NCBI RefSeq assembly: GCF_018100925.1
Contig: NZ_JAGJEH010000016.1
Location: forward strand, 1 to 64,000
Source: Pseudoalteromonas luteoviolacea
GTDB lineage: Bacteria > Pseudomonadota > Gammaproteobacteria > Enterobacterales > Alteromonadaceae
Direction: 5' to 3'
DNA: 64,000 nt
Of the stretch, positions 26,039 to 35,423 are shown piece by piece. Position numbers and translations under genes: made by a program. The notes below the pieces were generated by a model. That model did not search any database. It had not been told where the DNA came from and saw nothing but the letters and a program-made list of their open reading frames with translations. How positions within the stretch are numbered: the first letter of the stretch is position 1; the number at the start of each line of letters is the position of its first letter.

Positions 26039-28630
26039 ATGGAAACAAAATGTTCTCAGCCTTTTCGGGTTGTGCTCTTATGTATGTTTTTCTCTGCATT
26101 AAGTACGGTAGTAAATGCTACTGAGCGTGTATCGGGATATATATATAATCAATCTTCTACTTTTTCGGTACATCATGAACCTAGTGCCTCCACAGATTTT
26201 TTGGTTGTAGAAAGTTCAGCAGCAGTGACAACGCTTAACTTTAATAAGTTTGCAACAATTGGTAAGCCTGTACTTATCAAGATCCCCAGTGACAGTAATA
26301 TTGAAACCTTAGTGGTTAATGCGTCATCAATTGATATTCAAAATTCGGTTTCGGTGATGGGTAAGCCCGTGGATTTAGTGTTTATATCAAATGGAGGCTC
26401 TGTAAGTTGTAATAACTGTTCTTTTGATAATGCGGGGAGAGTATCTTTTGTAAATGGCACATTTTCTGGTGGCATTGTCAGAACGCGAGTCGGTGGTAAA
26501 GTGACTATCTCAAACCTAAGTGCGCCAGGTTTGCAATCTCTTGAAGTGATGTCCGATAGTATTGTTACATCAGGTGTTATTGACTTGAATTTACGCGCTG
26601 AGCGTCATCCTAATAGTGGATTCATTCAATCAAGTAGGGGCACGTATGTGCTGGGATCTGGGGGGATTAACCTGTACCCCGGTCGCTTTACTATTCGTTA
26701 TAGCAATCTCGATATGATCTCTTCGACGACCCTTTCGAGTAATTACCAACCGGTTGGTACTTTTAAAGCAGCAAGTATTGGTATTGTTACGTCGCAGCCA
26801 GTGACTATTCCTACTAGCACTGTACTCAATACCATGTCGGATGCTTTGGCGACTAGCACGCGACAGGGACAGTTTTACGCGCCAGCAGAAGGTGTGTTTA
26901 TTCAAATAGCTGAGCATGAAAGTGCGGCGTTGAATGTCTACGGTAAGCTCTATAGTGACCGTATCATCACAACAAAAACCATCGGTGCGACGACTTATCG
27001 ATCTGGGTCTAGGCTGATTGGTCAAACCGTCAAGAGTTTTTCAGACCGCGGGATGTTAAATCAGGGCTATATTGATGCAGGGAGTATAGAGGTTGCTGCT
27101 AGCCGACTGATTAACTCAGGCACCTTAAATGGTTCTAAAGTTAATATCGAAGTTGAAGGTGACGTATACAATACCTTTGGCGGTGTGATAAAAGCGGGCA
27201 CTTTGAGCGTTGATTTGAATGATGGTATTTTCACCAACGGCTCTCGAACCAACAGACTAAACTGGCCTACAAACAAGTCATTGCAGGCACCGTCTATTAA
27301 TGTCAATAGCTTAAAGCATGGCCCGTATTCAGGCTATAGCACAGCGGGTACAGCACAAAGCCGCCTCAGCGCAAAAATTCATGCGAACACCATAAAAATA
27401 GTGGCAAAAGCCATCGAAAATATTAACCCTTACCATATTGAAGAGCCAAGCGGTGTTGACTGGAGTGCTGGTATTCGCGTAAACACAGCACAGTCGGAGC
27501 AGGTTTCTATTGCAGCAGAGTCAAAAATAGAACTTAAAGCAAGTCAGTATATTCGCAACTCTTCTGCCATTTTACGTCTTAACCAGCAGGGGCTATTCCA
27601 TATTGATACACCGCTGTTATTTAATGAACGTTACCGCCTTGAAACGACCTCTTACATTATTTCTCGATACGCTTATACGTCAGAAAATAAAGGAAGCCGC
27701 GATACGGTAGAGCAGGGAATCGGGACGAAAATTGCGGCTTACTCACCTCCGGGGCGAATAGTCAGTTTTGGCGAGTTTCAAATTGGCAGTAAATCAGTAC
27801 CTTCGAACAGACGTCGTTTTGTCAATGCATTTTCGTACATTGAGCTTTTTGGTAACGCGCGTTTCCAAAAACTAGATTTGGAATCAATTGGCATCAAATT
27901 AAGCAGTACGGTCGCAACAGATAATTTTTACGCCATTAAGCAGTGTATGGCCATCGGAAACTGTAGCGGTACATCGGTTGATACTTCTGTTGAAGGTGAA
28001 ACCTTACTGGCCATTCATGGCAATGTGTATGGTATTAACCCGAATGTAGAGAGTCAAAGCGACCTGACTGTCACTGATTCAAACTCATTGAATGCAACGA
28101 CCAACGCCAAGATTAGAGAGTACTTCCAACGGTATGTAAAAGTTGTGGATGAAGATACTTATGAAGGCTACTCATCTCCTAAAGTACAAGATCAATGGGT
28201 TACGGCGTATTTGTATAAATGTGATGGCTATCGATATGAAGAGCACGGTTTAGTTAAAACTGAGAATTGCAGTTATTCCTCAGTAAGAGTGGCATTAAGT
28301 ACGATACTTGGCGAAACATCAAGCGCAGATTTTGAAAATACAGGTTACACCTTTAAAGAAGTGACTGATGCTGCGAAATCTTATGCAAGTCGCAGGAGGT
28401 ATGTGAGCCGCGCAGAAGACTACCGCTGTGATAATCAACGTTACAGTTGCACCGCGCAAAACTTTAAATACCAGAATGTTGTAGTCAGTGACGGCGGTAA
28501 AAAAGTGACAGTGAGTTACAAGTATGAAATCTCGATTGATGATGAGTTAGACGATTTTGACACACCCTTTATTCGCTATATCTCCAAATCACCCACGATC
28601 ACAGTGGCGGAATTGATGGCTGGTAAATAA
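26039..28630 (+). CDS. Filamentous-haemagglutinin-like beta-helix exoprotein, first half of pair 1
   Basis: 863 residues from ATG 26039, with AAGGAT upstream; the earlier in-frame ATG at 26000 lacks a ribosome site. Signal peptide residues about 1-27 (LLCMFFSALSTVVNA). The body has the irregular beta-helix pattern of haemagglutinin-repeat proteins, for example alternating 'INSGTLNGSKVNIEVEGDVYN' strands. The C-terminal 200 residues hold paired cysteines (CDGYRYEEHG, C of TENC, YRCDNQRYSC), likely disulfides. The stop codon abuts the ATG of the next gene. It has a near-identical paralogue of exactly equal length at 35424. The pair looks like a CdiA/TpsA protein divided into two chains. No TpsB transporter is visible in the window. 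Confidence 0.75.
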   Translation: METKCSQPFRVVLLCMFFSALSTVVNATERVSGYIYNQSSTFSVHHEPSASTDFLVVESSAAVTTLNFNKFATIGKPVLIKIPSDSNIETLVVNASSIDIQNSVSVMGKPVDLVFISNGGSVSCNNCSFDNAGRVSFVNGTFSGGIVRTRVGGKVTISNLSAPGLQSLEVMSDSIVTSGVIDLNLRAERHPNSGFIQSSRGTYVLGSGGINLYPGRFTIRYSNLDMISSTTLSSNYQPVGTFKAASIGIVTSQPVTIPTSTVLNTMSDALATSTRQGQFYAPAEGVFIQIAEHESAALNVYGKLYSDRIITTKTIGATTYRSGSRLIGQTVKSFSDRGMLNQGYIDAGSIEVAASRLINSGTLNGSKVNIEVEGDVYNTFGGVIKAGTLSVDLNDGIFTNGSRTNRLNWPTNKSLQAPSINVNSLKHGPYSGYSTAGTAQSRLSAKIHANTIKIVAKAIENINPYHIEEPSGVDWSAGIRVNTAQSEQVSIAAESKIELKASQYIRNSSAILRLNQQGLFHIDTPLLFNERYRLETTSYIISRYAYTSENKGSRDTVEQGIGTKIAAYSPPGRIVSFGEFQIGSKSVPSNRRRFVNAFSYIELFGNARFQKLDLESIGIKLSSTVATDNFYAIKQCMAIGNCSGTSVDTSVEGETLLAIHGNVYGINPNVESQSDLTVTDSNSLNATTNAKIREYFQRYVKVVDEDTYEGYSSPKVQDQWVTAYLYKCDGYRYEEHGLVKTENCSYSSVRVALSTILGETSSADFENTGYTFKEVTDAAKSYASRRRYVSRAEDYRCDNQRYSCTAQNFKYQNVVVSDGGKKVTVSYKYEISIDDELDDFDTPFIRYISKSPTITVAELMAGK

Positions 28631-31600
28631 ATGGAATTTAAAATGAAAAAAAATAATGAGGCTGATAAGCCCGTACCATTTTACAAGAAGGCCATTGCCT
28701 ACTTAAATATTTTTATGTTGCTAGGGCAGGTGTGTTTGCCAACCCTGGCTCACGCTTATAATGCTTTTGACAAGACGAATGCTGCACAAGTACTGGCAAG
28801 CTCTCCTGCATTTACTAAGGAGTCGAGCAATCGCCAGACATTGTATGTTAAATCTGAGCACATCGTGGAGCAGTCACGCGCTCAAAATGCTCAGACCATA
28901 GCTGGTTTTCATAAACTGCTTCTGGACAATAGAAAGTCAGCACTGCCTTCACCACAATATATCCCTATTTCCACAGGCTCGATCACGGTTATTTTTCCGC
29001 ATTACCCGCTGGCAAAGCTGGTGGGGGACAGGTTTGTTCAATCACGCCTGATCCGCTCGCAAATTTATGCCGAGCTGAACCGCAACATGATCTCAACTGC
29101 GTATGCTGATGAAACGGCTCAAATAACGCAGTTATACCAAAATGCATACGAACTGGCTAAAAAGGGGAGTGTTACTTTTGGTGAGAAAGTACCTAAATCA
29201 GTTTACGACAGTTTTGGTAAAGATTTTATCTGGCCAGAGTTTAGAGACATCAATGGAGAAAATGTACTGTCTCCAGTGGTACACCTGAGCGCATCGACAA
29301 TAGAAACGCGCACCGTAAACGGTCACCTAGTCGAATTTACAGGCTCCGATGTAAACTTTAGAGACATTACTGTTAACAATGGCACCTTGCTAACAGGCCG
29401 TGATACTTATTTACGCACAGCGCGAAACCTTACTGTTAATCCCGGAGCACAAGTCGCCTCAGATGGCGATCTGAACCTATTTGTTGGTGGTACTTTAAGA
29501 AATTTATCAGGCAGCCTGACAGCAAGAGACAATGTAGACATTATTGCTGGTCAATATGAGCAGAAAACGTTAGTACACCGTTTTTCTAGCCGCTATGAGC
29601 GAGGCTCTCGCTTTGGTGAAATTGCCTCGGTCAGTGGCGAGAATATTCGTATTCGAAGCATGGGTGACATTGTTATTCAGGGCGGTACGATAACTGGCAA
29701 TACTATCGGTTTACGTGCTGATGGCAATATTCGACTAATTTCTCAACAAACTAGCTACGTTAACAATGAACCGGTTGGCGAATATTCGCAATCAACTTCT
29801 GAAGTCAAACACTTGACTACAAAACTGTCTGCTAAGGACAGTATCTACTTAATGGCGTCTGGTGCGATTGAACTCAAAGCAGCAGAGTTACATGCCGATG
29901 AAGGGGTTATTGAGCTACTGGCAGGCCAGGGCATTTTTGTATCCAATGAGTTTAATCAGTTCCAGAAGCAATCTAGTGCAAAGTGGGGCAAAACTACAGA
30001 GCAAGAGCAGGAGTTCCAGACTATTGCCGTGCGTTCAGCATTAGAGGCGGGCAAAGGCATAATGGTAGCGTCGGATTTCGGCGATATTACATTAAAAGCA
30101 GCCAAAATAAACTCTGGTGAAGGGACTACGATAGATGCGCGTAACGGCAAAGTAAATCTGTTGCTTGCCAAAGAGCAGGACCACTATTTTTACAATCGGG
30201 TTAAAAAAGGCACCTGGAAAATAAAGACCGAAACTAAGCAAGATACGGTCGATACTGCGGTGTATAACGAGATCATCGGCGGTGTTAAGGTCAAAGCGAC
30301 CCACGGAATTACGCTTGAACTGGGGCAGTATGAAGGAGAAAGCCTACAGGATACGCTAAATACATTTAGCAGTAGCAACAGCTTAAGCTGGATGTCAGAT
30401 CTGCACAATGATCCTGAGCTTTCAGGCAATATTGATCTCGTTTATCAAAAATTAGAAAGAATCCATAAACACGATAAAACCAGTACATTGAGCCCAGCGG
30501 CTATGGCGGTTATTGCGATTGCTGTATCTGTTGCGATGGGTCCTGGTGGCGCGGAATTAATCGGTTCCACAGGATCAATTGGTTCCTTCGGTGTGATCAA
30601 TGGTGCCGCGATGCAAGCGGGTGCTTTGGCGTTGGCAACACAAGCAGCTGTAGGACTGGCCAGTGGCAAGGGAATCGATGGTACTTTGGAGTCGATGTTA
30701 CAAGAAGACAGTATCCGCTCTCTTGCGACTTCAATGGTTACCGCGGGTATATTAAACAGCGAAGCATTTAAAAGCCTGAAGTTTTTTAGCAATGCAGACA
30801 TTGGCTCTACATTTTTTGAAAGCCAAAATGCGATTGATTTAGCAAACCAAGTTTCCATGGCTGTTGCAAATGCTACGGTTAGTGCTGGCGTATCAACGCT
30901 AATTAACGGTGGTGATTTTGGTGATTTCAAAGGTCAATTTGTTAATTCATTGAGAGCTTCTGCCATTAACACCGTTGGTGAAAAAATGGCTTCCAAAATC
31001 GGTGAACTGGCAGATGATGGAACGATAGATCAAGCTGTTAGATACTTATCTCATGCAGCACTTGGCTGTGCAATAGGAGCCGCTTCAGCGAGTGCAAATA
31101 ATGCTGAAAAAGGCACTGCATGTGCATCTGGGGCGGGCGGTGCCGTAATTGGAGAGGTAGTCGCTGACAAATACAAATCAAGTCAAGATTATCATACTAA
31201 GCAAGCTGAGTTAGAAGGCATCTTAAAAGACCTTGGTTTAGATGAGTCAAAATTTGTTGGGTTAACGCACGAGCAGAAAAAAGCACTTCTTAAATCCAAT
31301 GCGCCAAATCTAATGAAACAACTTAGCGAAATCAAAGCCAAGGGGGTTGATCTTGCGAAGTTGGGCGCTGGAGTAGGGGCGTTTATCGCTGGAGCTGAGG
31401 TTAATATAGCTGCTAATGCTGGCGAAAATGCAGCGGAACATAATGCATTTTGGTTTGTTTTACAGGCCGGTTATATGCTCTACAAAGCATACGACTTGTA
31501 TCAAACAATTGAAGGTGCGATCGCTATTGGAGAGGAGTTAGCTGCAGCTAAAGACAATCCTCAAAAGCAGATCGAAATTATCAAAAAGCATGCTATTTCG

Positions 31601-32350
31601 CTTGGTATCGATATTGTTGTTGGAAAAACTGCCGCAGAAACATTAGGTAGTTTGATTAAAATAGCGAAGTCTAAAGGGATTGTTCCTGAGCGTGTCGTTG
31701 AAGAGCTTAATTCTATACTGACTAAGCTAGAGTCTGGAAAACCTCAGAACTATAAACCAGGTGAAAGCCAGCAGTCTCATGTCGACTTTGAATTTGGGCC
31801 GGTTGCTTGGGGCGCCAAAGTTGAGAATAAACTTGAGTTAGGCAGCTTCATTGAAGACAATAAAATTAGTTTAAAATCAGGCTGGGATGCTAACAGGTTA
31901 TATGATGAAGTTCTCAAAAAGCCAGAAAATGGAAAGAGGCCTCCAGTTGAAGACTACCTGTCACAGGAATATATAGATTCTCACTTAGATAGATTCAAAG
32001 GGGGAGCAGTTCGATTTACTACAAAAGATGCCATCAATCAGTTTGGTAGTATTGGCCCAAGTGAAGCTTTTATTATGCCTAAAAGTGACTTTGATGAAAT
32101 TGTTCGACGTGCTAATGGCAATGTTTCTGAAATAGAAATTGCGCTGGGTTTAAATTCAGGTGACTTGAGCAATGGAGGTACCGTAGCAGCGCATATTTTA
32201 CCTTCTGAATTGGGAGGGATACGTCTACCAAGTGGCAATGAGATGGGGGCGAACGATATGTGGGTACCTGGAGGTGTTACTTCTGGGGGGGTACGAGAAG
32301 CTATCTTAGATGTAACTCAAGTTCCCTTAAGAATGCTCAAGTTTAAGTAA
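28631..32350 (+). CDS. CdiA/TpsA-like polymorphic toxin, second half of pair 1
   Basis: 1239 residues, starting directly at the stop of the preceding gene. The N terminus (KPVPFYKKAIAYLNIFMLLGQ) resembles the signal region of CdiA-type exoproteins. Residues about 200-580 are FHA-type beta-helix repeats. About 620-830 is a DUF637-like hydrophobic region (SPAAMAVIAIAVSVAMGP). A pre-toxin segment near 915-938 ends AAEHNAF, in the place of the VENN motif. The last 170 residues differ completely from the paralogue at 38016 and carry LPSGNEMGANDMWVPGG and TSGGVREA, a pattern I recall from Rhs/CDI C-terminal toxins of unassigned activity. A small immunity-like gene follows after 19 bp. Confidence 0.8.
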   Translation: MEFKMKKNNEADKPVPFYKKAIAYLNIFMLLGQVCLPTLAHAYNAFDKTNAAQVLASSPAFTKESSNRQTLYVKSEHIVEQSRAQNAQTIAGFHKLLLDNRKSALPSPQYIPISTGSITVIFPHYPLAKLVGDRFVQSRLIRSQIYAELNRNMISTAYADETAQITQLYQNAYELAKKGSVTFGEKVPKSVYDSFGKDFIWPEFRDINGENVLSPVVHLSASTIETRTVNGHLVEFTGSDVNFRDITVNNGTLLTGRDTYLRTARNLTVNPGAQVASDGDLNLFVGGTLRNLSGSLTARDNVDIIAGQYEQKTLVHRFSSRYERGSRFGEIASVSGENIRIRSMGDIVIQGGTITGNTIGLRADGNIRLISQQTSYVNNEPVGEYSQSTSEVKHLTTKLSAKDSIYLMASGAIELKAAELHADEGVIELLAGQGIFVSNEFNQFQKQSSAKWGKTTEQEQEFQTIAVRSALEAGKGIMVASDFGDITLKAAKINSGEGTTIDARNGKVNLLLAKEQDHYFYNRVKKGTWKIKTETKQDTVDTAVYNEIIGGVKVKATHGITLELGQYEGESLQDTLNTFSSSNSLSWMSDLHNDPELSGNIDLVYQKLERIHKHDKTSTLSPAAMAVIAIAVSVAMGPGGAELIGSTGSIGSFGVINGAAMQAGALALATQAAVGLASGKGIDGTLESMLQEDSIRSLATSMVTAGILNSEAFKSLKFFSNADIGSTFFESQNAIDLANQVSMAVANATVSAGVSTLINGGDFGDFKGQFVNSLRASAINTVGEKMASKIGELADDGTIDQAVRYLSHAALGCAIGAASASANNAEKGTACASGAGGAVIGEVVADKYKSSQDYHTKQAELEGILKDLGLDESKFVGLTHEQKKALLKSNAPNLMKQLSEIKAKGVDLAKLGAGVGAFIAGAEVNIAANAGENAAEHNAFWFVLQAGYMLYKAYDLYQTIEGAIAIGEELAAAKDNPQKQIEIIKKHAISLGIDIVVGKTAAETLGSLIKIAKSKGIVPERVVEELNSILTKLESGKPQNYKPGESQQSHVDFEFGPVAWGAKVENKLELGSFIEDNKISLKSGWDANRLYDEVLKKPENGKRPPVEDYLSQEYIDSHLDRFKGGAVRFTTKDAINQFGSIGPSEAFIMPKSDFDEIVRRANGNVSEIEIALGLNSGDLSNGGTVAAHILPSELGGIRLPSGNEMGANDMWVPGGVTSGGVREAILDVTQVPLRMLKFK

Positions 32351-32369
32351 TTGTTTGGAGTATAAGGTT

Positions 32370-32567
32370 ATGAAACCAGATTATGAAGAAATAAGAGGGG
32401 TTTGCTGCATGGTTGTCCGAGAGAGGGGCAAGTTTTTTGTCAATTATGACAGTGGTGCACATGGATCAGGCGTAACCGTTAAGGAAATTACGGAACAGGA
32501 CTTCAATGCAGTAAAAAGTGGCAAGTTAACAATTGAAAATATAATAGATAAATATCGCTTTCAATAA
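32370..32567 (+). CDS. Small probable immunity protein for toxin 1
   Basis: 65 residues from ATG 32370, which has AAGG 5 bp upstream. The TTG-initiated longer frame is less likely. The sequence includes VVRERGKFFVNYDSGAHGSG and ITEQDFNAVKSG, a small alpha/beta protein pattern I associate with short immunity proteins found next to Rhs/CDI C-terminal toxins. It sits 19 bp after the toxin gene and before a terminator, the classical immunity position. Presumably cytoplasmic, binding and blocking the toxin domain ending at 32350. Confidence 0.65.
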   Translation: MKPDYEEIRGVCCMVVRERGKFFVNYDSGAHGSGVTVKEITEQDFNAVKSGKLTIENIIDKYRFQ

Positions 32568-32725
32568 TTCGGCAAGATAATTGGACGGACAAGGCAGCTG
32601 CAAATTTATTGCTCAAATCAAGTTATTTTGCCGTTTAAATATTCAGTCATAATGAAACTTGAATTTTAATGGCGAAAGCAATGAAGACTTAATAGATTTG
32701 CCTTTGATGTCCTATTATCAATTCA

Positions 32726-32753
32726 AAGCACGGTGTTTACACCGTGCTTTTTT
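32726..32753 (+). terminator. Rho-independent terminator
   Basis: AAGCACGGTG-TTTA-CACCGTGCTT then TTTT, a 10-bp perfect stem. Ends toxin/immunity unit 1. Confidence 0.88.
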
Positions 32754-33199
32754 GCATAAAAATAATATAGAGCAGTACGGCTTTTGTAGATTAAGACCCA
32801 GTACGTTTAATTCAATGTAAGCGCGAATCTCAAAAACGTTATCCCGGTGAGGCTAACTAAGGTAATTAACTCCACTACATCTCTAAAATATAGGATATGG
32901 TTGGTAACTGAGTGCGCACTTTTCAGTAGTATTAAGCCAATTCAGTACTGATAAAACGAGATGGCTAGGAGTGTATTCAATGGCAACGAGCGCTGGAAAC
33001 TGTGTTCAAATTTCGTTAATACCTGCTGAGAATAAAACTATCTAACTTAATAAACTCGTATATTTTTCTGGAGGAAACTAGTGGCATTGAAGTAAGAGCT
33101 GATACAAGTTGACTATGCTTCAAGGGTAAAAACAGTTGACTATGTTTGTCTCAGCAACAAATTAGCCAACTGTTTTTTGTTAATCAGACTAGCTGAAAA
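32754..33199. other. Intergenic region without recognised features
   Basis: No gene found on either strand. The short repeated phrase 'gttgactatg' occurs twice near 33108 and 33137 (unit about 29 bp), of no clear meaning. The region lies between the convergent immunity and phospholipase-like genes. Confidence 0.4.
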
Positions 33200-34180
33200 T
33201 TAGTAGCAGGCTACCCCTTCACGATTTGAGCACCATCCATTAACTTTCAGTTGCGTTTCAAACTTCTTGAAGTCACTGTTGCCATTTTCATCAGTCACGA
33301 CGACCAATCCAGAGATTGTATATGTATAGTCGTATTTTTCTTTGAAAGACAAAGTTAGAGAACCAGTTTTTGAATCTTTACCGAATGCTCTTACGTATGT
33401 TTCCAGTTTCTGGCCGTCAGCTGAGTATTGAGGAACACTGAACGTGATTGAAGACTGGTCTATGCCTACATCTTTAGTTACGACTACTTTCGCTTCAGGG
33501 CCTGATACGTTGATTTTGCTCGTTGCATAGGCATCAACTGCAATTCTGAAGTTGTTCAAGTTGCCGCCATCTCTTGAGTTGTACAGCTCAACCATATCAA
33601 ACTCTTCATAAGATGTAGGTTCACGGCTGGTAATAGAACGGAAAGTGGCTTTGGCTACGTTTAACAGCGATGCGTCAATAGGGAGGTCAGCAGCTGTTTC
33701 GAAACACTGATTGGCCTTAACTTTTTTGCCGATACCTGTGTAGGTATTATATGCGTCTTGTTGTCTTGGGAAATAGTAGGCGTCATCTGGCACCCCAGCC
33801 ATAACTTCCCATGCTTTTTTGACTAACGTCCATTCAGGTCCAAGCTTTTCGAGCCATGATTCAGTCGCCTCTTCTTTGAAATCGGCTCTAAGCTGTTGGT
33901 CAGAGCTATCCCTCGATTTACCTAGTGTCCAATAGTTTCTATCATGCGTGTTACACTCATCTGTGTACTCTTCAGCAACTTCGTTGACAATATCAAAGAA
34001 CCAGTTTTCTAGTTTGTCAGGCACGCCACTTATGTCAGATTCAACAATCGTGCAGCCGTCTACTGGTATAGTGAATTTTGGGCAAGAGTAGATGTTTTCA
34101 GCCTGATGAGGCTCTAGTGGTGCAGGTCCATTTGCCTGTAGCACAGAGATTAAAATTGGTACAAATAGAGTAGAGTCCAT
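33200..34180 (-). CDS. Phospholipase A2-like protein
   Basis: 326 residues. The segment C76-NT-H79-D80-RN-Y83 followed by GKSRDSSDQQLRADF matches the secreted PLA2 signature CxxHDxxY with the trailing Asp helix; H79 and D80 would be the catalytic/calcium-site pair. The first 18 residues are hydrophobic without basic residues, so export by a classical signal peptide is uncertain. The C-terminal 120 residues are beta-rich, with two Cys at the end (NGWCSNREGVACY). It is the only gene of the toxin island on the - strand. It could be a secreted lipase effector hydrolysing sn-2 ester bonds, or a toxin. No adjacent immunity gene is evident. Confidence 0.65.
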   Translation of the reverse strand: MDSTLFVPILISVLQANGPAPLEPHQAENIYSCPKFTIPVDGCTIVESDISGVPDKLENWFFDIVNEVAEEYTDECNTHDRNYWTLGKSRDSSDQQLRADFKEEATESWLEKLGPEWTLVKKAWEVMAGVPDDAYYFPRQQDAYNTYTGIGKKVKANQCFETAADLPIDASLLNVAKATFRSITSREPTSYEEFDMVELYNSRDGGNLNNFRIAVDAYATSKINVSGPEAKVVVTKDVGIDQSSITFSVPQYSADGQKLETYVRAFGKDSKTGSLTLSFKEKYDYTYTISGLVVVTDENGNSDFKKFETQLKVNGWCSNREGVACY

Positions 34181-35423
34181 TATCTTATCCTTATTATTAG
34201 ATTTATATCTTATCAGTATCCCTAATATCTACTTAATCGATTAAAACTTGTCCTGTTATGTAGCGTTAATTGATTGATATTAGATGATATTAATCAGCAT
34301 TGTACCACTATCTGCTCCTAAACTTCAATTTATTAACGTATCAATTAAAGGATATTCATGAGGTGTGTTTATATTAACATTTTCATATTGCTAATCATCT
34401 CTATGGATCTTACAAGTTTTTGTTTTAAAAATAGACATATTTCGATTTAGAATGTGTCATGCAGCAATGCTGTATTTATGAAAAAGTAATAAATGAAGAA
34501 TCTCAAAATTTGTGAGTAAATAGCTGGGCCTATGGAGTGGCTGAATTTAATTGAATTGGCTTTTTAGCATGAGATATTGAGGAAATCACCGTCGATGGTA
34601 CAGTATTCACAGCTTTTAATGGGGGGAGAAGATAGCAAGTTAAAAAACTCCGATACTTTGCTTCATTTTTACTCGAAACTCCGATATGGCAAACTTTTAT
34701 AACTTCGCTCACTTCTGCAAGTCCAATATGATTACTTCGACGTTGACAAGAAAAACTCGCATTTATGCATAATATAATAACGAGAGTAAAAGTATGTGTG
34801 ATTAAGAGCTGGCCTCTTTCGTGATTGCTAAACATCAAATTCAACTGAGAACAATATCCTAGAATTAATCCAAAAGGAGTCGTTGTGCTGCTTTTTATAT
34901 GGAATAAATGTCTTTACAATTTTATATCCGGCTTTTTGATAAGTATTGGATGTGAAAAAACTTAACACTGTTTAGCCTCTTACAGGCTTCCCCTTAAATT
35001 ATTTTTAGACATCAAAATGAACTGGAACGCCTATATAAATTGCATACCTGTGCTTGTACGGAATTTATGCAAAATGTGGTTCGAGTCAGTGTGACACCTC
35101 TACTGGCCAATTGCTCATAGCATACTAATCGACATGACTGATTTATGATGTGTAACTAAACTTGGTTGTATATTGAGCGTTTTGCAATTAATTTCGTTAC
35201 CATGATATTTAAAGATTAATTCAACTCATACCAACGTATTACTGACAAAATGCATTTGCTATCAGGGTAATTTTAATTGTTGGTATTAATATATTAATTT
35301 TTTATTTATATGTATGTCAGTTACAAAAATAAAATCTCAAAATTTTTAAATTTCGGTTTGTAAAAGTTGAGTCCGTTTCTTATTTGTATACAATTGGCGT
35401 TTTTTGTAAAAACGAGGATAGAA
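34181..35423. other. Long AT-rich intergenic region before exoprotein pair 2
   Basis: Apart from the immunity-gene remnant at 34493-34680, no gene is supported. An open - strand frame (34530-34844) only reflects the remnant. The final 300 bp should contain the promoter of the pair beginning at 35424; GAGGA 6 bp before that ATG is its ribosome site. Confidence 0.5.
34493..34680 (+). pseudogene. Decayed fragment of the SMI1-like immunity gene family
   Basis: From an ATG at 34493 the DNA follows the 5' end of the immunity genes at 42345 and 47275: ATGAAGAATCTCAAAATT, then GCTGGG, then 'gagatattgaggaaat', 'cgatggtacagtattcaca' and 'gggagaagat' correspond in order to the 47275 gene. Several deletions (about 15 and 14 bp), an in-frame TAA-type stop near the start and loss of the remaining 800 bp show that it is dead. 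It marks a former toxin/immunity module between the phospholipase gene and pair 2. Confidence 0.7.

Noticed and set aside
30445..30930. Long antisense frame within toxin 1
   Set aside because: Mirror of the alanine- and glycine-rich coding sequence of the DUF637-like region; no ribosome site or independent signal.
34530..34844. 104-codon - strand frame
   Set aside because: Overlaps the decayed immunity fragment that reads on the + strand; peptide shows no family features.
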